A stretch of DNA of 64,000 bases from Streptomyces sp. CB01201 (GCF_002803085.1 NZ_NNBJ01000004.1:83795-147794); one strand, 5' to 3'. Counted from the stretch's first letter, positions 1 through 8,875 are shown. The notes: generated by a model not told the origin, from the letters alone. Program-made: numbers and translations.

Positions 1-43
1 CACCGCTGCGTCAACTGCCGTACGAAATCACCCGAAAGCAGGA

Positions 44-75
44 CCGGGGCGGTGGTCCCTTGACCACCGCCCCGG
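44..75. terminator. Hairpin terminator downstream of the phosphosugar mutase
   Basis: A perfect 14-bp inverted repeat (44-57 with 62-75) has a 4-nt loop and lies 25 bp beyond the stop codon of the minus-strand mutase gene. It is very GC-rich and has no clear U-tract, the usual Streptomyces terminator form. It could serve both strands. Confidence 0.7.
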
Positions 76-99
76 CTGTTCCACCCTGTTGACCGGCCG

Positions 100-1761
100 T
101 CAGATACCGGCGGCCGCCGCGAGGTCCTTCTTGATCCCGGCGAGCAGCTCGGCGCCCTTGGCGCGGGCCGCTTCCAGCTCGTCGGCGGAGCCGACCGGCA
201 CGACGACCTCCAGGTAGCACTTGAGCTTGGGCTCGGTGCCGCTGGGGCGCACGATCACCCGGGCGCCCTCCAGGTAGTAGCGCAGACCGTCGGTGGGCGG
301 CAGCTGCTCGGTGCCCTCCGTGAGGTCCTCCGCCTTGGTGACGGCGAGGCCGGCGAGCGCGGTCGGCGGCTGCTCGCGCAGCCGGGCCATCGCGTCCGAG
401 ATCACCGTCAGGTCCTCCACGCGGACCGACAGCTGGTCGGTGGCGTGCAGGCCGTGCGCGAGCGCCAGCTCGTCCAGCAGGTCCAGGACCGTGCGGCCCT
501 GCTCCTTCAGGACGGAGGCGAGTTCGGCGAAGACCAGGGCGGCCGTGATGCCGTCCTTGTCGCGCACGCCCTCGGGGTCGACGCAGTAGCCGAGCGCCTC
601 CTCGTAGCCGTAGCGCAGACCGTCCACGCGGGCGATCCACTTGAACCCGGTGAGCGTCTCCTCGTAGCCGAGCCCCGCCGCCTCGGCGATGCGGCCGAGC
701 AGCGAGGACGACACGATCGACTCGGCGAACACGCCGGTCACGCCCTTGGTGACCAGGTGGGCGGCGAGCAGCGCGCCGACCTCGTCGCCGCGCAGCATCC
801 GCCACTCGCCGTCGCGGCCCTTGACCGCGGCCGCGCAGCGGTCGGCGTCCGGGTCGTTGGCGAGCACGAGATCCACCCCGCCGTCCCGGCTCTCGCTGCG
901 GCGGGCCGTGGCGAACGCCAGGTCCATCGCGCCCGGCTCCTCCGGGTTGGGGAAGGCGACCGTCGGGAACGCCGGGTCGGGCTCGGCCTGTTCGGCCACC
1001 AGCACCGGCTCGGGGAACCCGGCCCGCGCGAACGCGGCGAGCAGCACGTCCTTGCCGACGCCGTGCATCGCCGTGTAGACGACGTTCGCGGTACGGGGCG
1101 AGCCCTCGGTCAGGACCGCGTCCGTACGCGCCAGATAGGCGTCCAGGACCTCCTCGCCGAGCACCTCCCAGCCGCTCTCGGGCCGCGGCACGTCGTGCAG
1201 CGAGGCGACCGCGTCGATCTCGGCGGCGATCTCCGCGTCCGACGGCGGCACGATCTGCGAGCCGTCGCCGAGGTAGACCTTGTAGCCGTTGTCCCGCGGC
1301 GGGTTGTGACTGGCCGTCACCTCGACGCCCGCGACGGCGCCCAAGTGCCTTATGGCGTAGGCGAGTACGGGCGTCGGCAGCGGCCGGGGGAGGACCGTGG
1401 CCCTCAGCCCGGCACCGACCATGACGGCCGCCGTGTCCCGCGCGAAGTCCGCGGACTTGTAGCGGGCGTCGTAGCCGATGACGACGAGCCCGTCGCCCTG
1501 GCCCTTCGCCTTCAGGTACGCGGCGAGCCCGGCGGCGGCCCGGATGACGACCGAACGGTTCATCCGCATCGGCCCGGCGCCCAGCTCGCCGCGCAGCCCG
1601 GCGGTGCCGAACTGCAGCGTGCCGCTGAACCGCGCGGCCAGCTCCGCCGCGTGCTCGGCGTCCGCCGAACTCTCGATGAGCTTGGCCAGCTCTTCGCGGG
1701 TCTCACTGTCGGGGTCCTCGGCCAGCCAGGCCTCGGCCCGCGCGATCAGGTCCTGCGTCAC
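100..1761 (-). CDS. Phospho-sugar mutase (phosphoglucomutase/phosphomannomutase family)
   Basis: The 553-residue protein belongs to the alpha-D-phosphohexomutase superfamily, which moves phosphate between C1 and C6 (or C5) of sugar phosphates in the cytosol. The phosphoserine loop TASHNPPRDNGYK is near residues 149-161 (Ser151), the Mg-binding motif NDPDADRC is mid-protein, and the C-terminal phosphate-binding loop RPSGTEPKLKCY is present, so all catalytic blocks are intact. The length fits the PGM2-like subgroup. The GTG start is chosen because GAAAGG lies 8 nt upstream and the reading frame further upstream overlaps the purine nucleoside phosphorylase. The gene is 35 bp behind that phosphorylase on the same strand. 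Together they suggest ribose-1-phosphate and deoxyribose-1-phosphate handling (phosphopentomutase-like), although glucose or mannose phosphates cannot be excluded. Confidence 0.93.
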   Translation of the reverse strand: MTQDLIARAEAWLAEDPDSETREELAKLIESSADAEHAAELAARFSGTLQFGTAGLRGELGAGPMRMNRSVVIRAAAGLAAYLKAKGQGDGLVVIGYDARYKSADFARDTAAVMVGAGLRATVLPRPLPTPVLAYAIRHLGAVAGVEVTASHNPPRDNGYKVYLGDGSQIVPPSDAEIAAEIDAVASLHDVPRPESGWEVLGEEVLDAYLARTDAVLTEGSPRTANVVYTAMHGVGKDVLLAAFARAGFPEPVLVAEQAEPDPAFPTVAFPNPEEPGAMDLAFATARRSESRDGGVDLVLANDPDADRCAAAVKGRDGEWRMLRGDEVGALLAAHLVTKGVTGVFAESIVSSSLLGRIAEAAGLGYEETLTGFKWIARVDGLRYGYEEALGYCVDPEGVRDKDGITAALVFAELASVLKEQGRTVLDLLDELALAHGLHATDQLSVRVEDLTVISDAMARLREQPPTALAGLAVTKAEDLTEGTEQLPPTDGLRYYLEGARVIVRPSGTEPKLKCYLEVVVPVGSADELEAARAKGAELLAGIKKDLAAAAGI

Positions 1762-1796
1762 GTTGTCAGCCTTTCGCGAGAAGGGACGGGAAGGGA

Positions 1797-2621
1797 TCAG
1801 ATGCGGTCGAGTACCCGGGTGAGCAGCTCGCCCATGCGCGCCGCCGAGTCGCGGCCCGCCTGGAGCACCTCTTCGTGGTTGAGCGGCTCGCCGGTCAGGC
1901 CGGCGGCGAGGTTGGTGACCAGCGAGATCCCGAGGACCTCGGCACCGGCCTCGCGGGCGGCGATGGCTTCCAGCACGGTCGACATGCCGACCAGGTCGCC
2001 GCCGAGCACGCGGACCATGTTGATCTCGGCCGGGGTCTCGTAGTGCGGGCCGGGGAACTGGACGTACACGCCCTCCTCCAGCGACGCGTCGACCTCCTTG
2101 CACAGCGCGCGCAGGCGCGGCGAGTACAGGTCGGTCAGGTCCACGAAGTTGGCGCCGATGATCGGCGAGGTGGCCGTCAGGTTGATGTGGTCGCTGATCA
2201 GGACCGGCTGGCCCGGGCGCATGCCCTCGCGCAGACCGCCGCAGCCGTTGGTCAGGACGACGGTCTTGCAGCCCGCGGCGACGGCGGTGCGCACGCCGTG
2301 CGAGACGGAGGCGACACCGCGGCCCTCGTAGAAGTGGGTGCGGCCGAGGAAGACCAGGACGCGCTTGTCACCGATCTTGTACGAGCGGATCTTGCCGCCG
2401 TGGCCCTGGACGGCCGGCGCGGGGAAGCCCGGCAGCTCGGTCACGGGGAACTCGGCCTCGGGGGCGCCGAGGGCGTCGACGGCCGGCGCCCAGCCGGAGC
2501 CCATCACCAGGGCGACGTCGTGGGTCTCGGCGCCGGTGAGCTCGCGCAGGCGCGCGGCGGCGGCGTCGGCGGCAGCGTAGGGGTCGTCCTGGAGCAGGTC
2601 CGGGGTGGCAGATGCGTTCAC
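1797..2621 (-). CDS. Purine-nucleoside phosphorylase
   Basis: The 274-residue protein matches the trimeric purine nucleoside phosphorylase family, which phosphorolyses (deoxy)inosine and (deoxy)guanosine to free base and ribose-1-phosphate. Visible family blocks are the phosphate-binding VMGSGWAP near residue 40, [15 protein letters not shown], the purine-site stretch [10 protein letters not shown] and [13 protein letters not shown]. It is probably co-transcribed with the downstream phosphosugar mutase, which could isomerise the pentose-1-phosphate product. Upstream, 211 bp separate it from the next minus-strand gene. This space contains a perfect palindrome at 2736-2747 and is the likely promoter/operator region. 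Confidence 0.95.
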   Translation of the reverse strand: MNASATPDLLQDDPYAAADAAAARLRELTGAETHDVALVMGSGWAPAVDALGAPEAEFPVTELPGFPAPAVQGHGGKIRSYKIGDKRVLVFLGRTHFYEGRGVASVSHGVRTAVAAGCKTVVLTNGCGGLREGMRPGQPVLISDHINLTATSPIIGANFVDLTDLYSPRLRALCKEVDASLEEGVYVQFPGPHYETPAEINMVRVLGGDLVGMSTVLEAIAAREAGAEVLGISLVTNLAAGLTGEPLNHEEVLQAGRDSAARMGELLTRVLDRI

Positions 2622-2735
2622 TGAGTCTCTCGCCTCGCGAAGGAACGTCGTCCCGCCCGGTGACTGTCCGGCCGGGTCCGGGGGGTTTTCCCCCGGTAAA
2701 GAAGATGTACGCGCATGAGCGTAACCGCTGAAGTC

Positions 2736-2747
2736 CTACGCGCGTAG
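2736..2747. promoter_or_regulatory. Palindrome CTACGCGCGTAG upstream of purine nucleoside phosphorylase
   Basis: This is a perfect 12-bp palindrome about 115 bp upstream of the phosphorylase start. A related sequence, ATGTACGCGCAT, lies about 30 bp away at 2705-2716, so two similar half-elements flank the probable promoter. A DeoR-type repressor gene lies nearby (5088-6047), but linking it to this site is inference. Confidence 0.35.
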
Positions 2748-2832
2748 ATGTGCAGGATAACGGACCTGCCGGATCCGTTTGTGGCTTCGTACGAAAGCCC
2801 GGCCGCGGGCCGTCGCTGACCTGCGAGAGGGG

Positions 2833-3270
2833 TCAGCAGGGGCGCTTGCGCAGCTCCATCACGTAGTCGTGCGGGGCGCCCGCGGACTCCGCCGCGTCGG
2901 CCAGCTCGCCCAGGTAACGGGCCGAGGGCAGACCGCCCTCGTACCCGTTCAGGACGTAGAGCCAGGCCGCCTCCTCGCCGTCCAGCGTGTGCACCCGCAC
3001 CCGCATCCGGCGGTAGATGTCGAGCCCGACCCCCTCCCACCGGTCCATCGACTCCTCGTCGAGCGGCGCGATGTCGTAGAGGGCGACGAAGACCTGCGAG
3101 CGGGGTGCCTCGACGATCGTCGCGAGGGCGCCTTCCCAGCCCATCTGCTCCCCGCCGAACGTCAGGCGCCAGCCGTTGAGCCAGCCGGTGCCGCGCAGCG
3201 GAGAGTGCGGGGCGCGGCGGGTCATCAGCCGCGGATCCAGGTTGCCGGCGTACGCGGCGTAGAGCGACAT
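2833..3270 (-). CDS. Gamma-glutamylcyclotransferase-like protein
   Basis: The 145-residue protein starts with MSLYAAYAGNLDP, matching the substrate-binding YxSNL/YGSNL-type loop of the GGCT/AIG2 fold. A later Glu-containing region (PLDEESMDRWEG) is where the family's catalytic Glu is expected. Family members cyclise gamma-glutamyl compounds to 5-oxoproline. Streptomyces has no classical glutathione, so the true substrate is open. The start is placed at the internal ATG because the family fold begins right there; the 43 upstream codons are Arg-rich and unlike the family. It is a single gene, convergent with nothing and divergent from the flavoprotein gene that follows. Confidence 0.8.
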   Translation of the reverse strand: MSLYAAYAGNLDPRLMTRRAPHSPLRGTGWLNGWRLTFGGEQMGWEGALATIVEAPRSQVFVALYDIAPLDEESMDRWEGVGLDIYRRMRVRVHTLDGEEAAWLYVLNGYEGGLPSARYLGELADAAESAGAPHDYVMELRKRPC

Positions 3271-3493
3271 GGTGTCGAGGGTACGACAGTGGCCCACCGG
3301 GGCAGTTCGCGCCGCCCGCCACCGCCGGGCCCCCTCCGTATCCCGCCAAGCGGCCGAATGGCGCCCCCGGGGCGAAGACACTTGAAGCGTGCGGGACAAT
3401 GAAGTACGTACTGCGTTCCCCCGGGGCCCCGCCCCGGACCCCCGGCCGGGCGGGCAGGCAGGCCGGGATCGACACTACGAGGCGGACTTTTTC

Positions 3494-4933
3494 GTGACGC
3501 GGATCGTGATCATCGGTGGCGGACCGGGCGGATACGAGGCGGCCCTGGTGGGCGCCCAGCTCGGCGCGGAGGTGACCGTCGTGGACTGCGACGGTCTGGG
3601 CGGGGCGTCGGTGCTCACCGACTGCGTGCCGTCGAAGACCCTGATTGCGACGGCCGAGGTGATGACCACCTTCGACTCTTCGTACGAGGAGTTGGGCATC
3701 CTCGTCGCCGACGACACGCCCCCCGAGGAGCAGGCGGCGCGCGTCGTCGGCGTGGACCTCGGCAAGGTCAACCGACGCGTCAAGCGCCTCGCGCTCGCCC
3801 AGTCCCACGACATCACCGCCTCCGTGACCCGGGCGGGCGCCCGCGTCATGCGCGGCCGCGGCCGGCTCGCCGGGCCCCAGGGCATCGACGGCACCCGCGA
3901 CGTGATCGTGACGGCCGCCGACGGCACCGAGGAGATGCTCACCGCCGAGGCCGTGCTGATCGCCACCGGCGGCAGCCCGCGCGAGCTGCCCGACGCGCAG
4001 CCCGACGGCGAGCGCATCCTCAACTGGACGCAGGTGTACGACCTGGACGAGCTGCCCGAGGAACTCATCGTGGTCGGCTCCGGCGTCACCGGCGCCGAGT
4101 TCGCGGGCGCCTACCAGGCGCTCGGCTCCAAGGTCACCCTCGTCTCGTCCCGCGACCGCGTGCTGCCCGGCGAGGACCCGGACGCGGCCGCCGTCCTGGA
4201 GGACGTGTTCCGCCGCCGCGGCATGAACGTCATGGCCCGCTCGCGCGCCGAGTCCGCCAAGCGCGTCGGCGACCGCGTCGAGGTCACCCTCTCCGACGGC
4301 CGGGTCATCAGCGGCAGCCACTGCCTGATGGCCGTCGGCGCGATCCCCAACACCGCCAACATGGGTCTTGAGGAGTCGGGCGTACGCCTCAAGGACTCCG
4401 GCCACATCTGGACCGACAAGGTCTCGCGCACCTCCGCCCCCGGCGTGTACGCGGCCGGAGACGTGACCGGCATCTTCGCGCTCGCCTCGGTCGCCGCCAT
4501 GCAGGGCCGCATCGCGATGTACCACTTCCTCGGTGACGCGGTGGCCCCGCTGAACCTGAAGACGGTCTCCTCCAACGTCTTCACCGACCCCGAGATCGCC
4601 ACCGTCGGCTACACCCAGGCCGACGTGGACGCGGGCAAGATCGACGCCCGGGTGGTGAAGCTCCCGCTGCTGCGCAACCCGCGCGCCAAGATGCAGGGCA
4701 TCCGGGACGGCTTCGTCAAGATCTTCTGCCGTCCGGGCACCGGCATCATCGTGGGCGGCTGTGTCGTCGCACCGCGCGCCAGTGAACTGATCCATCCGAT
4801 CTCGATCGCCGTCGACAACAATCTGACGGTGGAGCAGATCGCGAATGCGTTCACCGTGTACCCGTCGCTGTCGGGCTCGATCGCCGAAGTGGCCCGTCAG
4901 CTGCACACCCGCAAGAAGGCCGGAGAGGCGTAA
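3494..4933 (+). CDS. NAD(P)H-quinone dehydrogenase, LpdA-like flavoprotein
   Basis: The 479-residue FAD/NAD(P)-linked reductase has the dihydrolipoamide-dehydrogenase fold. It carries an N-terminal FAD-binding GGGPGGYEAA (residues 8-17), a central NAD(P)-binding VVGSGVTGAEFAG, a second FAD motif GVYAAGDVTG, and a C-terminal dimerisation domain. The redox-disulfide motif CxxxxC is not intact: the block reads GGASVLTDCVPSK, with Ser39 replacing the first Cys and only Cys44 kept. The C-terminal catalytic His-Glu pair of disulfide reductases is also absent (VYPSLSGSI). This pattern matches the actinobacterial LpdA/Rv3303c type, which reduces quinones rather than disulfides. GTG at 3494 is chosen because the FAD motif begins eight residues later. 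Confidence 0.88.
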   Translation: MTRIVIIGGGPGGYEAALVGAQLGAEVTVVDCDGLGGASVLTDCVPSKTLIATAEVMTTFDSSYEELGILVADDTPPEEQAARVVGVDLGKVNRRVKRLALAQSHDITASVTRAGARVMRGRGRLAGPQGIDGTRDVIVTAADGTEEMLTAEAVLIATGGSPRELPDAQPDGERILNWTQVYDLDELPEELIVVGSGVTGAEFAGAYQALGSKVTLVSSRDRVLPGEDPDAAAVLEDVFRRRGMNVMARSRAESAKRVGDRVEVTLSDGRVISGSHCLMAVGAIPNTANMGLEESGVRLKDSGHIWTDKVSRTSAPGVYAAGDVTGIFALASVAAMQGRIAMYHFLGDAVAPLNLKTVSSNVFTDPEIATVGYTQADVDAGKIDARVVKLPLLRNPRAKMQGIRDGFVKIFCRPGTGIIVGGCVVAPRASELIHPISIAVDNNLTVEQIANAFTVYPSLSGSIAEVARQLHTRKKAGEA

Positions 4934-5087
4934 CTCCCCTGGTGGGGCGGGGGGTTGGCGCGTGGGGCACGGTGTCCTGGAGGTTACGGCCAGGCATATA
5001 CCACTCGACGACCCCCTTTGAGTGCACCTTCTGTTATTCGGCGCAAACTGCTGAAAACATTCGGCCGCCCAAGTTACTGTCAGTTTC

Positions 5088-6047
5088 GTGTTCGCTGCAG
5101 AACGTCGCCAATTGATCCTCGAAATGGTGCGCGCCAACGGGGCGGTTTCGCTCCGTGAGCTCGCCCGTGTCGTCCAGACCTCCGAAGTGACCGTACGGCG
5201 GGACGTGCGGGCCCTGGAGGCCGAAGGACTCCTCGACCGCCGGCACGGCGGTGCGGTGCTGCCGGGTGGCTTCACCCGGGAATCCGGCTTCCCGCAGAAA
5301 TCCCATCTAGCCACCGCGGAGAAGACGGCCATCGCCGACCTCGCCGCCGGTCTCGTCGAAGAGGGCGAGGCCATCGTCGTCGGAGCGGGGACGACCACGC
5401 AGGAGCTGGCCCGCCGGCTCGCGCGGATCCCCGGACTGACCGTGGTCACCAACTCCCTTCTGGTGGCCCAGGCGTTGGCCCATGCCAACCGGGTCGAAGT
5501 CGTCATGACCGGGGGCACCCTGCGCGGCTCCAACTACGCCCTGGTGGGCAGCGGGGCCGAGCAGTCCCTCCAGGGTCTGCGGGTCTCCCGCGCCTTCCTG
5601 TCGGGCAGCGGTCTGACGGCCGAGCGCGGCCTGTCCACGTCCAACATGCTCTCCGCGAGCGTGGACCGCGCCCTGGTGCAGGCCGCCGCCGAGGTCGTGG
5701 TCCTCGCCGACCACACCAAGCTCGGCACCGACACCATGTTCCAGACGGTGCCCACGGACGTGATCACGCGCCTGGTCACCGACGAGCCGCCGGGTCACGA
5801 CGACCGTGCCGCAACCGAGTTGCAGGCCCTCGCCGACCAGGGGGTGCAGATCGCCGTCGCGGGCGCCACGGGCGCCCCGGCCGGCGAGCCCGCCCCCGGC
5901 CGCCCGCCCCGCCGCGACATGCCCCTGCCCGGCCAGCGCCGCACCCACGCCCCCGGCGCGGGCCCGCAGTTGCGCAGCGCGGCGGCGATGGGCGAGCCGC
6001 AGGGGCCGGGCGAACGGGCGCGGGTGGCGGACCTGCGGCGGCGCTAG
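5088..6047 (+). CDS. DeoR/GlpR-family transcriptional regulator
   Basis: The 319-residue protein has an N-terminal DeoR-type winged helix (residues 1-57: ERRQLILEMV, then LARVVQTSEVTVRRDVRALEAEGLLDRRHGG). A sugar-phosphate-sensing DeoRC domain follows to about residue 245 (GAGTTTQELARRL, VVMTGGTLRGSN, SGLTAERGLST, ADHTKLG). Such proteins usually repress sugar or nucleoside catabolic operons until a phosphorylated sugar binds. The last ~65 residues are Pro/Arg/Gly-rich, low in complexity, and longer than the typical ~255-residue family member. The purine salvage genes on the other side of the flavoprotein are a plausible target, by inference only. Its TAG stop overlaps the stop of the convergent TetR gene inside a shared CTAG. 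Confidence 0.9.
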   Translation: MFAAERRQLILEMVRANGAVSLRELARVVQTSEVTVRRDVRALEAEGLLDRRHGGAVLPGGFTRESGFPQKSHLATAEKTAIADLAAGLVEEGEAIVVGAGTTTQELARRLARIPGLTVVTNSLLVAQALAHANRVEVVMTGGTLRGSNYALVGSGAEQSLQGLRVSRAFLSGSGLTAERGLSTSNMLSASVDRALVQAAAEVVVLADHTKLGTDTMFQTVPTDVITRLVTDEPPGHDDRAATELQALADQGVQIAVAGATGAPAGEPAPGRPPRRDMPLPGQRRTHAPGAGPQLRSAAAMGEPQGPGERARVADLRRR

Positions 6048-6625
6048 TCCTTCAGGCCCCGATAGGTGAGGGCGAGCAGCCGGTCGGCCAACTCCGGGTC
6101 CTCCGGGGACTGTTCGGCGGCCAGCGCGATGGCGTTGGTCAGCTGGAGGAGGTCGGCGATGGTCACGTCGGCCCGTACGGAACCGGCTTCCCGGGCCCGT
6201 ACGAGCAGGGCCTCGCCCGCCTCCCGCATCGGCTCGCTGCACCGGGCCAGGGCCGAACTCGCGTCCCCCGAGGCCGACATGAGGGCTCGGGCCAGGCCCC
6301 GGTACAGGCCCGCGTGCGTGATGATCGCACGCAGCCACTCGATCAGTGCGGTGCAGGACTGCTCGGCGTCCAGCAACTCCCTTGAGCGGGCGAGCAGTAC
6401 GTCCACCTCGCTCTGGAACACCGCGCCCAGCAGGGCCTGACGGGTGGGGAAGTGCCGGTACAGGGTGCCGATGCCCACGCCTGCGGTGCGGGCCACGTCC
6501 TCCAGTGAGGTGTCCGTGCCGCGCTCCGCGAAGGCGGTTCTGGCCGTGGCCAGGAGGCGGTCGTGGTTGCGTCGCGCGTCCGCGCGCAGGGCTCGGGGCC
6601 GCTCCGCGCCCGCTTTCCCATCCAT
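6044..6625 (-). CDS. TetR/AcrR-family transcriptional regulator
   Basis: The 193-residue protein has a TetR helix-turn-helix at about residues 12-58 (RNHDRLLATARTAFAERG, then LEDVARTAGVGIGTLYRHFPTRQALL). It is followed by an all-helical ligand domain (PRELLD to the C-terminal LLALTYRGLKD) of the kind found in SbtR-like regulators. The ATG at 6625 begins 15 residues before the DNA-binding helices, and no family sequence lies further upstream. It is divergently transcribed from the membrane protein gene at 6903, the most likely regulated partner. The 277-bp spacer holds a triple 21-bp tandem repeat. Confidence 0.88.
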   Translation of the reverse strand: MDGKAGAERPRALRADARRNHDRLLATARTAFAERGTDTSLEDVARTAGVGIGTLYRHFPTRQALLGAVFQSEVDVLLARSRELLDAEQSCTALIEWLRAIITHAGLYRGLARALMSASGDASSALARCSEPMREAGEALLVRAREAGSVRADVTIADLLQLTNAIALAAEQSPEDPELADRLLALTYRGLKD

Positions 6626-6696
6626 GCCCCCAGCATGCCACCCCGGGCGCGACGGCAGGCTGCCCGCCCGTGACTCGGGTCCGGTTGCTTCCGGGG

Positions 6697-6759
6697 CCCC
6701 GGGCGGGAACCGGGTGGCCCCGGGCGGGAACCGGGTGGCCCCGGGCGGGAACCGGGTGG
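6697..6759. repeat. Three perfect 21-bp tandem repeats
   Basis: The unit CCCCGGGCGGGAACCGGGTGG occurs three times without mismatch (6697-6717, 6718-6738, 6739-6759). It lies between the divergent TetR and membrane-protein genes, 72 bp upstream of the TetR start. Exact identity suggests recent slippage expansion or a multi-site operator. Confidence 0.9.
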
Positions 6760-6902
6760 AGTCGGGTGGAGGAGCAATCTCCACCCGGAACTCCCCCCGA
6801 CGTCTCAGGACAGGCGACAGGTGCCGCCCTAACGTTTTCCGCAGATGGTCCTGAACGTCGACTTCCTCCCTTCCCTTCTTCCCTTCGCACCAGGGGGTCC
6901 CC

Positions 6903-7607
6903 ATGTCCTCACACCCGTCGAGCCCCGCAGGCCACGGCGACGACATCAGCACCCGCGCCACGCGGTCCCGTGCCGTGAAGCATGCGATGGTCGCCACCCT
7001 CTTCTACGACATCGGTCTTTCGGTCATGGCGTACTTCGCCGCCGAACTGCTCGGAGCGAGCACCTACGTCGCACTGCTCGCCGGCACTCTCGTCGCCGGC
7101 GCGCGCATGCTCTGGGTGGCGGTCCGCCAGCGCCGGGTCGACCCGTTCGCGCTGTTCCTGCTCGTCCTGTTCGGCGCGAGCCTGGCACTGAGCTTCACCA
7201 GCGGCGGAGCCAGGTTCATCCTCGCCAAGGACTCCGCCCAGTCCGCCGTGGCCGGCCTGGTGCTCGTCGGCAGCTGCGCCGTCGGCCGCCCCCTCGCCTA
7301 CTACGCCGCGCAGCGATTCGCCCGCCAGGCCGGGACGCGGCAGGCGGCCGAGTTCGACGCCATGGCGGACACGGCCACCATGCGGGCCCGCTGGCGCCGC
7401 GTCACCCTGGTCTGGGGCACCACGCTCCTGATCGACGCCTCGCTGCGGATCGCCGCCGTCTACCTGCTCCCGATCAAGGTCGCCTCCAACGTGTCGCAGC
7501 TGCTCATGGTCGCCTTCGTGGGCGGGCTTGTCCTGTGGACCGTCCGCTCGATGAAGAAGGAGCACTCCGAGCCCCGGGCCGCCGCGCCGGAGCACAGCGC
7601 GGCCTGA
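6903..7607 (+). CDS. VC0807-family-like integral membrane protein
   Basis: This 234-residue protein has about five to six hydrophobic segments: AMVATLFYDIGLSVMAYFAAELL, YVALLAGTLVAGARML, FALFLLVLFGASLALSF, AGLVLVGSCAV, and two near the C-terminus from LVWGTTLLIDASLRIAAVYLL to LLMVAFVGGLVLWTV. The overall pattern resembles the VC0807/DUF3159-like group of unknown function. GGGGGT lies 5-10 nt before the ATG. It is divergent from the TetR gene, which suggests it is the controlled gene, perhaps a drug- or lipid-responsive membrane protein. No catalytic motif is visible. Confidence 0.75.
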   Translation: MSSHPSSPAGHGDDISTRATRSRAVKHAMVATLFYDIGLSVMAYFAAELLGASTYVALLAGTLVAGARMLWVAVRQRRVDPFALFLLVLFGASLALSFTSGGARFILAKDSAQSAVAGLVLVGSCAVGRPLAYYAAQRFARQAGTRQAAEFDAMADTATMRARWRRVTLVWGTTLLIDASLRIAAVYLLPIKVASNVSQLLMVAFVGGLVLWTVRSMKKEHSEPRAAAPEHSAA

Positions 7608-7684
7608 CGCCGGTGAGCCCGCGCCAGTCGTCCGGGGCGGGGATCCAACGCGCAGCCCATTCCCCGGCCCCCGCCCCGAGCCCG

Positions 7685-8872
7685 CTAAGGGCGCGGGGCG
7701 CTGCGCACGACCCGGTCCGGCGCGTCCAGCCACACCACTTCCCCCGAGCCGCGCACGCTCAGGCCGAACCGGTCGAACCCGGGCCGCCCCGCCGCCTCCC
7801 ACCACGCGAGCGCGCCCCGCACCTCGTCCCAGAGCCGCCTCGGCCCCGCCTGCCAGACCCGGGCCCGGCCCGCATCCCGGAACTGGACGCAGGCCCACGA
7901 CCGGTCGCCCAGCCCGTAGAACCACACCGGCCGGGCCCCCGCCCGCTTCTCGGCGACCACGAGCGCGCAGTCGGGCACGCGCAGCCCGAGCGCGAAGACC
8001 CGGGGATCGAAGCGCCCGCCCAGCAGTTCCCCTTCGCTGACCCCCGTGGACGTCTCGTCGCCCTCACCCACGCCGTCCGGAACGTAGTCGCCATGGGCGA
8101 AGGCAGGCCGCCGCTGCTCGCGGAGCTTCATGAACTCCACCGGGCCCGTGAAACGGCCCGACGCGCTCCGCCCGTCCTCCGCGATGACCAGCCGCGCAAC
8201 CGCGTCCCCGTGCGTGAAGTGCGTCCCCCAGGGCGCGACGATCAGCCCACCGGGCCGGCACTGTTCCACCCACGCGAACGGGACGGACCGCAGCCCGCAC
8301 GTGGCGATGACACGGTCGTACGGAACATCGCTCACGGGATGCCCCAAGTAGCCATCTCCGCACACGACTTGGGGCTGGGCCCCGAAGCGCGCCAGCGCCT
8401 CCCGCGCACCGGCCGCCACCGCCGCGTCCACCTCCACGGAGACGACTTGGCCGTCCCCCAGCCGATGCGCGAGCAGCGCGGCGTTCCATCCCGTACCGGT
8501 GCCGATCTCCAGGACGCGGTGCCCCGGCCGCACGTCCAGGTCCCGGAGCATGGAGAACACGACGCTCGGCATGGACGCGGAACTGGTCGAGACGTCCCCG
8601 GGGTGCGTACCGGAGTGGGCGCCGTCGTCCCACTGCGTGACGACGGGTACGTCGGCGTCGGCGTACGCGTGCCAGAGCTCCGGCTCCCGCGTCCGGGAGA
8701 CGGGAACGCTCTGCCCCGACGCCATGTCGAACGGCCAGATTAGGTCCGGCAGGAAGGCCGCGCGCGGAACGGCGGCGAACGCGGGAGCCCAGTCGCTGGT
8801 GAGCACCCCCGCGGACATGAGGACGCGCCCCAGCTCGGTACGGCCGGGGCGGTCCTGGTGTGCGTCGGTCAT
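7685..8872 (-). CDS. PIMT-like peptide/protein methyltransferase (RiPP-type)
   Basis: The 395-residue protein is homologous to protein-L-isoaspartate O-methyltransferase. A substrate-capping N-terminus (AAFAAVPRAAFLPD) is followed by TSSASMPS, which covers the active-site Ser region, and the SAM-binding motif VLEIGTGTGWNAALL. It then has VSVEVD and the conserved CGDGYLG. It is much longer than housekeeping PIMT (~210 residues): roughly 180 extra C-terminal residues resemble the extensions of RiPP-associated homologues (FxLD systems and ATP-grasp 'tgmC'-type enzymes). It is the last gene of a coupled operon, starting 3 bp after a 39-codon peptide gene. This position suggests it methylates an Asp of that peptide to give aspartimide or isoaspartate. 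No ATP-grasp or lanthipeptide synthetase gene lies nearby. Confidence 0.85.
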   Translation of the reverse strand: MTDAHQDRPGRTELGRVLMSAGVLTSDWAPAFAAVPRAAFLPDLIWPFDMASGQSVPVSRTREPELWHAYADADVPVVTQWDDGAHSGTHPGDVSTSSASMPSVVFSMLRDLDVRPGHRVLEIGTGTGWNAALLAHRLGDGQVVSVEVDAAVAAGAREALARFGAQPQVVCGDGYLGHPVSDVPYDRVIATCGLRSVPFAWVEQCRPGGLIVAPWGTHFTHGDAVARLVIAEDGRSASGRFTGPVEFMKLREQRRPAFAHGDYVPDGVGEGDETSTGVSEGELLGGRFDPRVFALGLRVPDCALVVAEKRAGARPVWFYGLGDRSWACVQFRDAGRARVWQAGPRRLWDEVRGALAWWEAAGRPGFDRFGLSVRGSGEVVWLDAPDRVVRSAPRP

Positions 8873-8875
8873 CGG

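Noticed and set aside
445..2043. Long plus-strand open frame opposite the mutase and phosphorylase genes
   Set aside because: It is antisense to two clearly conserved enzymes. Its translation is Arg/Gly/Val-rich with no family motif, the usual shadow frame in GC-rich DNA.
2618..5533. 971-codon minus-strand open frame
   Set aside because: It spans the intact flavoprotein gene and its neighbours in antisense, has no domain, and the composition is shadow-like.
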